Below, in pieces: positions 9,199-18,573 of a DNA stretch of 64,000 nt. The position numbers were made by a program, and so were the translations under genes. This DNA is from Bacteroidota bacterium (GTDB lineage: Bacteria; Bacteroidota; Bacteroidia; JACCXN01). How positions within the stretch are numbered: the stretch's first letter is position 1; each line of letters starts with the position of its first letter. The stretch covers positions 1 to 64,000 of the forward strand of contig JACCXN010000005.1 of assembly GCA_013696965.1 (NCBI GenBank), written 5' to 3'. The notes below the pieces were generated by a model. That model was not told where the DNA came from. It was given only the letters and a program-made list of their open reading frames with translations, and made no database searches.

Positions 9199-10770
9199 AT
9201 GGAAAAATTAAAAATGTTAATTGTTGACAATGATTTTACTGTTGCTTCTAACTTAAATAAACAATTAAATAAAATGGGTTATGAGGTTTGTGGAGTAGCT
9301 GAAACAAGTGAGGAAACAGCATTGAAAATTAATCAGTTTAGACCGGATTTGATTTTAATGAACTTGAATTTGAACGAAAAAGAAAACCGTAAAAACATTG
9401 AACCATATTTGGATATATATATTAAAGACAATATTCCTGTAGTTTTTTTAAGCAATAAAATAGATAAAGCTTTGCTAAAAAAAACAAGAATAATAAACAA
9501 CAGCACATTTATAACCAAACCTGTAAATTCCAAGGAATTACGTACTACTATTGGTCTGCTTTTAAAATCATCTGGGCAACAAACTGATGAAAATTTAAAA
9601 AGTGAGGAAAACAAAGAACTTCAGAGGTTAAATGCCCTAAATAGATATGAAATAATTGATTCTCCCTCTGACAATTGCTTTGATCGAATTACATTAATTA
9701 CTGCACGATTTTTCAATGTTCCTGTCGCTGTAATAACACTTGTTGACAAAACTAAGATATGGTTCAAATCGCCTCAGGGACTAATCCTGGATTACATTGA
9801 AAGAACGAATATTGACAATCATTCTATATTACCTTTAAATAGTTTTTTTGAGAACAGAGGGCAAAATAAAAAAAAATTTATTGCTGATTTTTTTTCTCCT
9901 TCTGATAAGTCCTATTGTTTTTATGCAGCCGCGCCATTAATTACCCCTGAGGGCCATATACTTGGAACTTTAAGCATTATGGACAAAGAATCCAGAACAA
10001 TAAATAAATCATCTGAAAAAATACTTACAGATCTGGCAGCAATTGTAATGGATGAGTTTGAACTCAGGCTGACATCGAAAATGGCTGTTAAATTTCAACA
10101 TGAATTAATTAACATAGCTACCACTTTTCAAAATGAAAAAATGGCTGGGGTTGAGCGTTTAAAAAACAATTCAAGTATAGATAATGAAATTAAAATACCT
10201 GCAGGAAAGATATCTTCAATGATTAAGGATTCAAGTAAACAAACGGATCAGATAATTGAAGAACTTTTTCATTCAGCAATTATCAATAGTGGAAAGATTA
10301 TACTACAAACAGAACCAGTTAATCTAACTGAAATTGCATTGGAGGTTATTAAAACTTATAGAAAAATTGCATCAAAAAAAGGACAAGTCCTTAAACTATT
10401 TATTGAAAGTAATCCTGTTGTTGAAGGGGATAGAATAAGACTTAAAGAGGTAATGGGAAATTTGATTGATAATGCAATTAAATATTCCGAACGTGATACC
10501 ATTATTGATGTAAATGTAATAGCTGGCGAAGGAAAAGCATATTTTGAAGTAAAAGATCAAGGCCAGGGACTCACTGAAGAGGATAAAGCTATATTGTTTA
10601 CAAATATTGTAAGATCAGGGGAAAGGCACTCTGAGAAGGAGTTATCCATTGGAATTGGACTATCAATCGTTAAAACTATTGTAGAAATGCACGGTGGAAT
10701 AGTAAGGGCGGAAAGTGAAGGAAAGGATATGGGAAGTAGTTTTATAGTAGAATTGCCTAAAATAAATTAA
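9199..10770 (+). CDS. Receiver-GAF-histidine kinase-like protein with altered receiver
   Basis: This 523-residue cytoplasmic signalling protein has three parts. A receiver domain spans residues 1-125 with the acidic pair (VDND), FLSN and the Lys loop (FITKPV), but Asn55 (LILMNLNL) stands where the phospho-acceptor Asp should be. A GAF domain spans about 145-285 (RYEIIDSPSDNCFDRITLIT). A C-terminal kinase part follows, with an HATPase domain from about 405 (N-box MGNLIDNAIKYSE, G1 KDQGQGL, G2 GIGLSIVKTIVEMHGG). The dimerisation region (KFQHELINIATTFQ) has a His but lacks the usual HE(I/L)RNPL-type surroundings. ATP binding looks intact, while autophosphorylation is uncertain. No partner regulator is adjacent. 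Confidence 0.85.
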   Translation: MEKLKMLIVDNDFTVASNLNKQLNKMGYEVCGVAETSEETALKINQFRPDLILMNLNLNEKENRKNIEPYLDIYIKDNIPVVFLSNKIDKALLKKTRIINNSTFITKPVNSKELRTTIGLLLKSSGQQTDENLKSEENKELQRLNALNRYEIIDSPSDNCFDRITLITARFFNVPVAVITLVDKTKIWFKSPQGLILDYIERTNIDNHSILPLNSFFENRGQNKKKFIADFFSPSDKSYCFYAAAPLITPEGHILGTLSIMDKESRTINKSSEKILTDLAAIVMDEFELRLTSKMAVKFQHELINIATTFQNEKMAGVERLKNNSSIDNEIKIPAGKISSMIKDSSKQTDQIIEELFHSAIINSGKIILQTEPVNLTEIALEVIKTYRKIASKKGQVLKLFIESNPVVEGDRIRLKEVMGNLIDNAIKYSERDTIIDVNVIAGEGKAYFEVKDQGQGLTEEDKAILFTNIVRSGERHSEKELSIGIGLSIVKTIVEMHGGIVRAESEGKDMGSSFIVELPKIN

Positions 10771-10851
10771 GTATACAATTAAGTATTCATAGAGTAAATA
10801 AATCACTGCCTATTAAACAAACCAACCATTTAACAATTTAATTTACAAGAC

Positions 10852-11301
10852 ATGATAATTTTAAAGGTAAACCAGGTAATTAATTACATATTATGTGCAT
10901 TATCAATCACAATATTTTTGGCTTGTCAAACTGGTTATAATCCAGATCATCTTGAAAGCAAACAACAATCAACACAAGATAAAACTACTGGGCAAGCAGT
11001 AGAACAATTGGATCAAAGAATTGGAGAACTTAATGAAGAAATTACTTCTGTTGAAAGACATTTAATTCAGGAGGAAAAATTTAATCAAGAAGAAATAATG
11101 AGTTCATGGCTTGATATTGAAGCTAAAAGACTGGTATTAAATCAAACAATAGATAGTTATAATACGGCAGTTCAAGAAAACCAAGAAAATCAAGCTGATC
11201 TTTTAAAGAAAGAAATAAATACATTACTTGATGAAATTCAATTAGATGTTACTAATCTTAAAGAGGATGCAAAAATAGATGGCAAAGGGGTCTTTGAATA
11301 A
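10852..11301 (+). CDS. Coiled-coil lipoprotein of unknown function
   Basis: A 149-residue protein with a hydrophobic signal and lipobox (IFLAC, Cys25) is followed by a polar region rich in Glu, Gln and Lys. From about residue 50 (VEQLDQRIGELNEEITSVERHL) to the end it has heptad-like periodicity and should form a coiled coil. It follows the receiver-GAF-kinase gene by 81 bp in the same direction and could be co-transcribed. I recognise no family. Confidence 0.75.
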   Translation: MIILKVNQVINYILCALSITIFLACQTGYNPDHLESKQQSTQDKTTGQAVEQLDQRIGELNEEITSVERHLIQEEKFNQEEIMSSWLDIEAKRLVLNQTIDSYNTAVQENQENQADLLKKEINTLLDEIQLDVTNLKEDAKIDGKGVFE

Positions 11302-11675
11302 AAAAAATTAGCAATAAAGTCTATAGTCTTCCTAAAAAAAGAATTCGTATCTAAAGTTTAACTTTTGTCTGATTTTATCTGCTGAATTCAAGTTATAATG
11401 CAACTTCTTGCGGGGTAAAATAACTACTTTCCAAGGAAAAGAGAGGGAAATTTTATAATTTTCCTCCTGTTTTTATATTCGTTTTACCTCGCAATCTAAA
11501 AGTTGCATTTGTTTATTGAATCTAATTATTATTAAATCAGGATAGAGGAAAAATTCAGAAAGTTAAATTTCAGAAAAATGGAAATAATTATTGAAATAAT
11601 TGTTTGAAAGCTTATAAATCGGGCAAAGAAAATTAAGGACTAGTTTTCTATGAAAAAGAAAATCTGGTTTCTAAA
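11302..11675. other. Gene-free region with nested inverted repeat
   Basis: No gene is visible between the lipoprotein gene and the convergent glycosyltransferase gene. The region contains a large imperfect inverted repeat, described in a separate entry. The remainder is AT-rich and featureless. Confidence 0.6.
11398..11508. repeat. Nested inverted repeat, MITE-like or structured RNA
   Basis: The left arm at 11398-11420 begins ATGCAACTT and ends GGGGTAAAA. The right arm at 11482-11508 is its imperfect complement, beginning TTTTACCTCGCAA and ending AAGTTGCAT. The outer nine bases pair perfectly, a 4-5 base bulge follows, and pairing resumes over about 12 bases with one mismatch. A second hairpin lies inside (GAGGGAAA at 11443-11450 with TTTTCCTC at 11459-11466). 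It may be a miniature transposable element without an obvious target duplication, or a bidirectional terminator between convergent genes. Confidence 0.5.
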
Positions 11676-13646
11676 TTACTTTCTTCCCAATTCTTTAAAA
11701 CATTTTAAAATAATGCTCAAATCATTGCTTATCCTGTAATCCTTGGCATAAAGCAAATTCATTTTATTTATGCTTCCTTCATCAAGTTTTTTATGCCTTA
11801 GAGGATCAGCAGTATGCAATATTCCACTCTTTATTTTAGGCAATTTAAAATTTTCAGCATTGTTTGTTTGAGCATAACTTACCCAGGATTTATTACCAGA
11901 AAGAACAATGAAAATGTTTTTAAAGAAATTGTATGGTTTGTCGACCAAAAAAATATTGATTGGAAGAAATGTCAAGAGTGACAAGGATGTTGCAATATCA
12001 AATAATCGTTTGTTTCTTTTATTCGCACTTCTTGAAATTGAATTTATATTAATGCTATATAAATCACCTGAAGTATCCACAGAATTACTGCCAATAATGT
12101 ACAAACTCTCAGGGGGAGCAATTTTATAATCAATATTGCGCAACTGTGCCATTTGATTAATAATAATATGTGAGGAAATGTCTCTTGCACAGAAAATAAC
12201 TTCATCAATTTTATATATTTCTAAAATATCCTCAAGCTTATCAAAAGTTCCTAAAAATTCAGGATGTTTTTTAATTTCATTTTGTTGTTCATCAGGAACA
12301 ACATTCCCAATAAATGAAGGATTAGCATCGGTTAATTTCAAAAGAGAAGATACCCTTGAAAATTCATCAAAATGCCCTACAATAAGGATCCGTTTTTTCT
12401 TTTCTGAATTAAGATCAAAGCCTTTTATTTTAATCAAATGAAGAATATAACGAAAAAACACAAGAGAAAAAACAGCCCACATTGCTCCAAATACAATAAG
12501 CGCGCGGGAAAATCGATATTGTTCACTCAATAAGCTGTAAACAATGAGAATAACGCCTGTACCTATTCCAATACCCTTAATAATTTTAAGCGGCTTTACG
12601 GGTTTGTCATATCCCCCACTATATAATACTGAAAGCAACCAGATAAAGGTGTAAAAAGGAAAAGCTACTGTTAGCAATTCTGTCTCAAAATGCAGGGCCT
12701 GTTCAACTTTTACTACCTTTTCCCAATAATTTTTCAACAAAAACAATCCTATCAAAATAATTGATGCATCAAATAAAGGAAGCGCTGTTTTTTTCAGGAA
12801 CCGACTAATTATTGCAGCACTGGCACGAAGGTATACTGCAAAATTAATAAGGAATGAAAAGGTTTTGGCATGTTGTTGGGAAAAATGTTTTTGAGCAAAA
12901 ATAATCATCGCATTATAAAAAACGAAAACATAATTCACGCTGCTTTTTTTTGTGCTTTCCCCCTTATAGTGAATAATGCGTGTCTTGGGAAAATAGTAAT
13001 TTTTATATCCTGCTTTAATAATTCGGTAGGAAAGATCAATATCTTCACCATACATGAAAAAAGTTTCGTCCAAAAGGCCAGTTTTATCAAGTGTTTCTTT
13101 ACGCAAAAGCATGAAGGCCCCTGATAATATCTCAACCTCATGAACTTTATTTTTATCTAAAAAACCCAAATGATACCTTCCAAAGCGCCTTGATTTTGGG
13201 AATAACCTGGAAAGCCCAAACACCTTATAAAATGCAACTTCCGGGGTGGGCAAACCTCTTTTTGATTCTGGAAGAAATTTTCCTTTTCCGTCAATCATAT
13301 AAACCCCTAATCCTCCCGCAATGGAATTGTCATCCATGAAAGAAACAACTTTTTCAAAAGTATCCTCCTCAACAACAGTATCCGGATTTAATAACAATAC
13401 ATATTCTCCACAGGCAAGCTTAATTGCCTGGTTATTTGCAAAAGAAAACCCTGTGTTTTTTTTATTTTCTATGAGTTTTACCTCAGGAAATTTTGTTTTC
13501 ACCATTTCCACAGAACCATCAACAGAATTGTTATCCACTACAAACACCTCTGAAGAAACCCTGTGGATTGCCTTATATACTGAATGCAGACACTGCTCCA
13601 GAAAATATTCTACATTATAATTTACAATGATAATAGTAAGCTTCAT
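11676..13646 (-). CDS. Glycosyltransferase family 2 fused to sugar-phosphotransferase-like domain
   Basis: In this 656-residue membrane protein, residues 1-235 are a GT-A glycosyltransferase domain (IIVNYNVEYFLEQCL, VFVVDNNSVDGS, metal site LLNPDTVVEE, MYGEDIDLSYRI), most like rhamnosyltransferase-type GT2 enzymes. Four or five hydrophobic segments cover about 285-415. A Rossmann-like domain follows (KKRILIVGHFDEFSRV, about 427 on), and then a stretch reminiscent of polyprenyl glycosylphosphotransferases (RNKRLFDIATSLSLLTF) that lacks an obvious catalytic region. The order GT2, membrane, nucleotide-binding, PHPT-like suggests polysaccharide assembly on an undecaprenyl carrier. The gene lies 21 bp downstream of recR. 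Confidence 0.85.
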   Translation of the reverse strand: MKLTIIIVNYNVEYFLEQCLHSVYKAIHRVSSEVFVVDNNSVDGSVEMVKTKFPEVKLIENKKNTGFSFANNQAIKLACGEYVLLLNPDTVVEEDTFEKVVSFMDDNSIAGGLGVYMIDGKGKFLPESKRGLPTPEVAFYKVFGLSRLFPKSRRFGRYHLGFLDKNKVHEVEILSGAFMLLRKETLDKTGLLDETFFMYGEDIDLSYRIIKAGYKNYYFPKTRIIHYKGESTKKSSVNYVFVFYNAMIIFAQKHFSQQHAKTFSFLINFAVYLRASAAIISRFLKKTALPLFDASIILIGLFLLKNYWEKVVKVEQALHFETELLTVAFPFYTFIWLLSVLYSGGYDKPVKPLKIIKGIGIGTGVILIVYSLLSEQYRFSRALIVFGAMWAVFSLVFFRYILHLIKIKGFDLNSEKKKRILIVGHFDEFSRVSSLLKLTDANPSFIGNVVPDEQQNEIKKHPEFLGTFDKLEDILEIYKIDEVIFCARDISSHIIINQMAQLRNIDYKIAPPESLYIIGSNSVDTSGDLYSININSISRSANKRNKRLFDIATSLSLLTFLPINIFLVDKPYNFFKNIFIVLSGNKSWVSYAQTNNAENFKLPKIKSGILHTADPLRHKKLDEGSINKMNLLYAKDYRISNDLSIILKCFKELGRK

Positions 13647-13667
13647 TTATAAGAAATGCGGATTGTA

Positions 13668-14282
13668 TTAATGTAAAATATTTTCATAAGGTATTCTATT
13701 TACAATTGAGCGACCAAGAGTCACTTCATCAGCATACTCTATTTCATCGCCAAAAGCAATACCTCTTGCAATTACCGAAACTTTTATTCCATATTCTTTC
13801 AATCGTTTATAAATATAAAAATTAGTGGTATCGCCCTCCATTGTTGTACTTAATGCAAGTACAATTTCTTTAACCTCACCTACTGAGGCCTTCCCTACCA
13901 ATGTTTCAATATTCAAATCATTTGGGCCTATTCCATCCATGGGGGATATAATACCTCCTAAAACATGATATACTCCTCTATGTTGTCCTGTATTCTCAAT
14001 TGCCATAACATCCCTTATGTCTTGAACAACACAAATTATTTCCTTATCACGATTTGGATTTGCACACAATTCACATAATTCCTTATCTGAAATATTATGA
14101 CAGTTTGTACAGAATTTAATTTCCCTCCGCATTCTAATTAGGCTATTTCCAAAGATATTTACAGTATCCATATCCTTTTTTAAAAGATGGAGTACCAACC
14201 TTAAAGCTGTTTTTTTTCCTATTCCCGGCAGGCTGGAAAATTGTTCTACTGCTTCTTCTATTAATTTAGATGAAAAATTCAT
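13668..14282 (-). CDS. recR: Recombination mediator RecR
   Basis: RecR (204 residues) works with RecO and RecF to load RecA on gapped DNA. The N-terminal helix-hairpin-helix region ([19 protein letters not shown]) is followed by a four-cysteine zinc finger (Cys58, Cys61, Cys70, Cys73) and a Toprim domain ([17 protein letters not shown] onward). The length and full set of motifs are normal. The start codon sits against a 170-bp divergent intergenic region shared with the symporter gene. The glycosyltransferase fusion gene follows after 21 bp, so the two are probably co-transcribed. Confidence 0.97.
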   Translation of the reverse strand: MNFSSKLIEEAVEQFSSLPGIGKKTALRLVLHLLKKDMDTVNIFGNSLIRMRREIKFCTNCHNISDKELCELCANPNRDKEIICVVQDIRDVMAIENTGQHRGVYHVLGGIISPMDGIGPNDLNIETLVGKASVGEVKEIVLALSTTMEGDTTNFYIYKRLKEYGIKVSVIARGIAFGDEIEYADEVTLGRSIVNRIPYENILH

Positions 14283-14451
14283 TGCTCAAAAATAACAAAT
14301 TACACAATTAAAAGTTTTTATTGCTGCGTTATTGTGCAGAATTAAATTTTTTCAAGTAAATAATAAATTTAATCTTTGCTACAATGAATCTTTTAATGAA
14401 TCAGAAATTAAAAGCAACTATCTTATTGCCGAATAATTAAATAAGCCAAAA

Positions 14452-15945
14452 ATGTTACCACCAGTTCTTATCATTTCATTCATACTTGGTTATTTCCTAT
14501 TGTTGATGGGAATTTCTTGGTATACAGGAAAAAAATCAGGTAATAATGATGACTTCTTTTTAGCAGGAAAAAAATCCCCCTGGTTTATTGTTGCATTTGG
14601 AATGATTGGGTCTTCTCTCTCTGGTGTTACCTTTGTTTCTATACCTGGCTGGGTTAAGGATAGTTCCTTTTCCTATATGCAGGTTGTATTGGGCTATATG
14701 GTGGGTTATTTTGTTATTGCCACGATACTAATGCCGCTTTATTACAGGCTTAATCTTACTTCAATTTATACTTACCTTGAACAGCGTTTTGGATATTGGA
14801 CATACAAAACAGGTGCGTCATTTTTTCTTTTATCCAGAACCTTAGGTTCAGCCTTGAGGCTTTTCCTTGTAGCAAATGTGCTTCAACTTACGGTTTTCAA
14901 TCATTATAATATTCCTTTTGCAATAACTGTGCTCATCACCATCGCCTTTATTTGGTTATATACCTTTAAAGGAGGAATAAAAACCATAATCTGGACTGAT
15001 ACTTTACAAACTCTTTTTATGTTGACTGCCGTTGGGGTTAGTATCTGGATTATTTCTTCTGAACTTGGTTTAGGGCCAATGCAAATGGTAAGCTTGGTTT
15101 CAGATAGCGAATATTCTAGAATATTTTTTTTCGATGATATAAACAGTAAAAATTATTTCTGGAAGCAGTTTTTAAGTGGGACTTTTATTGCCATTGTAAT
15201 GACGGGTCTTGATCAGGATATGATGCAGAAAAACCTTTCCTGTAAAAGCATAAAAGATGCTCAGAAAAATATGTTTTCTTTTAGTCTTGTTTTGCTATTC
15301 GTTAATTTGTTTTTCATGGCCTTAGGTGCATTGTTGTATTTATTTGCAACTTCAAAGGGAATTGCTCTCCCCGCCAAGACTGATGACCTTTATCCCATGC
15401 TTGCTACTCAAGGCTATTTAAGCGCTATTGCAGGAATATTTTTTATTGTTGGCTTAATTGCCGCGGCATATTCCAGTGCCGATTCTGCAATGACCGCTTT
15501 AACAACCTCAGTATGTATTGATTTTCTTGATTTAAATAAAAACGATAGCATTTCTGCCCAAAAGAAAACAGCTATCAGAAGAAGAGTTCATATCCTCATT
15601 TCAGTTATTATGGTTCTTGTAATTTTAACATTTAAAGCTATTGACCACCCCAATGTGATTAGTACCGTTTTTATTGTTGCAGGATATACTTATGGACCTT
15701 TATTGGGAATGTATGCTTTTGGCTTATTTAGTAAATATAAGGTAATGGATAATTATGTACCCTATATAGCTATTATTTCTCCTATTTTATGCTTTCTGCT
15801 GAGTATGTATTCCGAGCGTTTGTTCAATGGTTATCAATTTGGATTTGAACTGCTTATATTAAATGGATTATTTACCTTTATAGGCTTATTTGCAATTAAA
15901 ATTAAACCAGAAACAAAAGAAACCTTAGCTGTAACAAAAGTTTAA
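14452..15945 (+). CDS. Sodium:solute symporter (SSS family)
   Basis: This 497-residue inner-membrane transporter has about 13 hydrophobic segments and the LeuT-type SSS pattern: DDFFLAGKKSPW near residue 33, GMIGSSLSGVTFVSIPGW around 50-67 and the VGLIAAAYSSADSAMTALTTS segment near 330-350, which contributes sodium-site serines and threonines. The substrate cannot be read from sequence. Bacteroidota members commonly take up sugars, sialic acid or similar solutes. The gene is monocistronic, diverges from recR and converges on nfeD. Confidence 0.92.
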   Translation: MLPPVLIISFILGYFLLLMGISWYTGKKSGNNDDFFLAGKKSPWFIVAFGMIGSSLSGVTFVSIPGWVKDSSFSYMQVVLGYMVGYFVIATILMPLYYRLNLTSIYTYLEQRFGYWTYKTGASFFLLSRTLGSALRLFLVANVLQLTVFNHYNIPFAITVLITIAFIWLYTFKGGIKTIIWTDTLQTLFMLTAVGVSIWIISSELGLGPMQMVSLVSDSEYSRIFFFDDINSKNYFWKQFLSGTFIAIVMTGLDQDMMQKNLSCKSIKDAQKNMFSFSLVLLFVNLFFMALGALLYLFATSKGIALPAKTDDLYPMLATQGYLSAIAGIFFIVGLIAAAYSSADSAMTALTTSVCIDFLDLNKNDSISAQKKTAIRRRVHILISVIMVLVILTFKAIDHPNVISTVFIVAGYTYGPLLGMYAFGLFSKYKVMDNYVPYIAIISPILCFLLSMYSERLFNGYQFGFELLILNGLFTFIGLFAIKIKPETKETLAVTKV

Positions 15946-16028
15946 TTTTACTAAGAATTCAATTATTTATTTTAGATTCCACTTTTTGCATTTATGTAAT
16001 TAGCGGTTGTCCTTAATAAAATGCTTTT

Positions 16029-17390
16029 TTAGATTTTTTTTACTACCAGTTGAGCAGATTCATATTTTAATACTTTAACGGCAGCACCTTTTTCAATAAA
16101 TCCTGTTAATGCAGTTGCATCATGAGTTTCACCTTCAACTTCAACTTTTCCCGATGGGCGAAGCATTGTAAGGGCTGTTCCTTCTCTTCCAATTAAAGTA
16201 TGGCTATAAGCTGAAGCGCTGCTGTAACCTGTTGAAGTTTCCTGTGATGAATGAAGGATTATTTTATTAAAGGCGGATGAATAAAGAAGCCTTGCCCCCA
16301 AATAAATAGAAAGTATAACAGCCATAACCGCGGAAATAGAAACCATTAAAAAAGCGCGTACAAGTTTTTGGGGATCAACAAAAGTAAAGTCAAATCCATC
16401 ATTATGTACAAGACTTAAGGTTAAACCTGCAACCACTAATGCTACACCTAAAATACCTGCCACTCCAAAACCTGGGATTACAAAGATTTCAACTCCTAAA
16501 AGGATTAGTCCAAGCACGAAAAGGACGATTTCAAAATTGGATGCAAGGCCTTCCAGGTAAAGCGGAGCGAAATATAGAATAGCAGCTGTAATTGCAGTTA
16601 TGAGTGGAAATCCTATTCCCGGGGTTTGTAATTCAAAATATATCCCCCCTATTATTAGCATTATTAATATTCCACTAATAAATGGATTTATTAAAATACT
16701 TATAATTTGCTCAGTTAGGGTAAGTTCATGTTCAATTACACGATATTCTGAAATACCAATCCTTGATAGAACATCCTCCATTGAAGATATTTGTGCTTCA
16801 CAAAACCCATATTTGATAGCCTCAGTGGTTGTAAAGGTTATCACTTTGCCAGAATCAATCACTCCAGGAATATAGATATCTGGATCAACCATTGCTTCGG
16901 CAATGTCAGGATTTCGTCCTCTTATTTCTGCTGTACTCCTCATTTTTTTCCGCATATAAGACTGGTACTTATCAGGAACCTGCTGTCCTGTTTGATCTAC
17001 AACCGTAGCTGCTCCAATAGTACTTCCCGGTTGCATATATATACTATCACAAGCAATGGCAATTAAAGCTCCGGCAGAGGCCGCGTTATTCTGAATTAAA
17101 ACATATACAGGAATCTTTGAATTCAAAATTCTGGTACGAATGGAATCTGCTGCATCAACAAGTCCTCCATATGTATTCATTTCAATGAAAATAATATCCG
17201 CCTTAATTTCATGTGCAAATGTTATTGCATTGGATGTTAACCTTTGAACCGGAGGAGCAATTTGATCTTTAATTTCAAAACGGTAGATTAATTTCTCACC
17301 CGGAATTTTAATTATAGAATCCTGAGCAATTAATTTTCCGTAGAAGGAAAACAGAATGGAAAGCAATAAGCTTAATTTTAACCTGCTCAT
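16029..17390 (-). CDS. NfeD-type membrane-bound serine protease
   Basis: This 453-residue long-form NfeD protein has a signal peptide (1-22, ending LIAQ) and a ClpP-like serine protease domain (about 30-210) with Ser105 in NNAASAGALIAIACD and a conserved Lys-rich helix around 141-149 for the Ser-Lys dyad. Four to five membrane helices follow (about 225-365), and the C-terminal OB-fold NfeD domain is at about 395-453 (GREGTALTMLRPSGKVEVEG). The family usually operates with stomatin-like SPFH proteins in membrane quality control, but no SPFH gene is in the window. It lies 5 bp downstream of the IMPase gene, indicating an operon. Confidence 0.92.
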   Translation of the reverse strand: MSRLKLSLLLSILFSFYGKLIAQDSIIKIPGEKLIYRFEIKDQIAPPVQRLTSNAITFAHEIKADIIFIEMNTYGGLVDAADSIRTRILNSKIPVYVLIQNNAASAGALIAIACDSIYMQPGSTIGAATVVDQTGQQVPDKYQSYMRKKMRSTAEIRGRNPDIAEAMVDPDIYIPGVIDSGKVITFTTTEAIKYGFCEAQISSMEDVLSRIGISEYRVIEHELTLTEQIISILINPFISGILIMLIIGGIYFELQTPGIGFPLITAITAAILYFAPLYLEGLASNFEIVLFVLGLILLGVEIFVIPGFGVAGILGVALVVAGLTLSLVHNDGFDFTFVDPQKLVRAFLMVSISAVMAVILSIYLGARLLYSSAFNKIILHSSQETSTGYSSASAYSHTLIGREGTALTMLRPSGKVEVEGETHDATALTGFIEKGAAVKVLKYESAQLVVKKI

Positions 17391-17395
17391 ATATT

Positions 17396-18187
17396 TTAAT
17401 TAAAATGATGTTTGATCTTTTTTATAAATTCCTCATAAATCCCTGGACTACATGCCATGATATCCTCTCCAAAAACATAATTTTTTCCACCTTTAAAATC
17501 CTTAATAATACCTCCGGCTTGTTGAATTATAAAAGCACCGGCTGCAACATCCCATGAATTTAACCCATATTCGTAAAATCCATCAAATCTACCACATGCA
17601 ACATATGCTAAATCCGTTGCCGCAGACCCTAAACGCCTTACCCCCCGGGTTTCTCGCATAAAAACCTTTAATAACTCAATGTATTGATCCATCTTATTGT
17701 AATCGTAATAGGGGAAGCCTGTGGCCAGTAAGGAGTTTTTTAATTCAGTAGTTGAGGAAATTTTAATTTCCTTGCCATTTAAATAGGCCTTGCTCCCCTC
17801 CCATGCATAAAATTTTTCCCTTTGATTTAACTCATTAATCACACCTAAAATTAAAGTGTCATTTCTCATAAGAGCTATACTGATGCAATAACAAGGAATA
17901 CCATGGATAAAGTTAGTTGTACCATCCAAAGGATCGATTATCCAATTGTATACATCCCCTTTTTTTGAAATGGTTTTCTCTTCTGTTATAAAGCCACTTT
18001 CTGGAATTAATTTTCCAAGTGCTTTTACAAGTTGCATTTCTGCAGTTTTATCCACATAAGTTACTAAACTATTAAGGCTTTTTTCTTCTACTGACTCCTC
18101 ATTTATTTTACCTCCTTGTTCCTTAATAAATAGCCCAACAGATTCGGTTATTTCACAAACTTTATAACACAATTCTTCTAAATTCAT
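17396..18187 (-). CDS. Inositol monophosphatase family protein (SuhB/CysQ-like)
   Basis: This 263-residue Mg2+-dependent sugar-phosphate phosphatase has all metal-site motifs: EEKT near residue 70, WIIDPLDGTTNFIHG near 85-100 and WDVAAGAFIIQQAGG near 205-220. Possible substrates are inositol phosphates, fructose-1,6-bisphosphate or 3'-phosphoadenosine-5'-phosphate; the sequence does not decide. It sits directly upstream of nfeD with a 5-bp gap. I see no sign of damage. Confidence 0.93.
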   Translation of the reverse strand: MNLEELCYKVCEITESVGLFIKEQGGKINEESVEEKSLNSLVTYVDKTAEMQLVKALGKLIPESGFITEEKTISKKGDVYNWIIDPLDGTTNFIHGIPCYCISIALMRNDTLILGVINELNQREKFYAWEGSKAYLNGKEIKISSTTELKNSLLATGFPYYDYNKMDQYIELLKVFMRETRGVRRLGSAATDLAYVACGRFDGFYEYGLNSWDVAAGAFIIQQAGGIIKDFKGGKNYVFGEDIMACSPGIYEEFIKKIKHHFN

Positions 18188-18573
18188 TTCTATTGTTGTT
18201 TGTTTTGATAAACATAAAGAAAATTATTATTTCCTCAAAGGAATACAATTCTTTTCTACAGTTTCAAAATTTCAAAAAAATTAAACCATAATAAGTAAGC
18301 TGGTTAGGCTTGAATTAAAAAATTACGAGATGGATTACTCTAAAAAGGAAACAAATGCTTGCAAAAACCCCAACAGGACTCATGGAAATTTAAACAAAAG
18401 AGAGAAATCGAACAAATGAAATTTTATGAGGAAGAATACAAAACATTCATTAAGGAAAATGGAAATATTGCAACAAATGCAAATTTCACATTCAAAAGAA
18501 AATTTCAACTATAATTATATATTCAGGTAAAACGTCCTTTCATAAAATGAAAGTTGTTTTTCAATAAAAAGAT
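18188..18573. other. Intergenic stretch without a supported gene
   Basis: This gap lies between the IMPase gene start and the end of lgt. It contains a short plus-strand frame at 18416-18514 (MKFYEEEYKTFIKENG..., 32 residues) that is hydrophilic and has no recognised relative. I do not call it. No inverted repeat or tRNA was seen. Confidence 0.4.
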
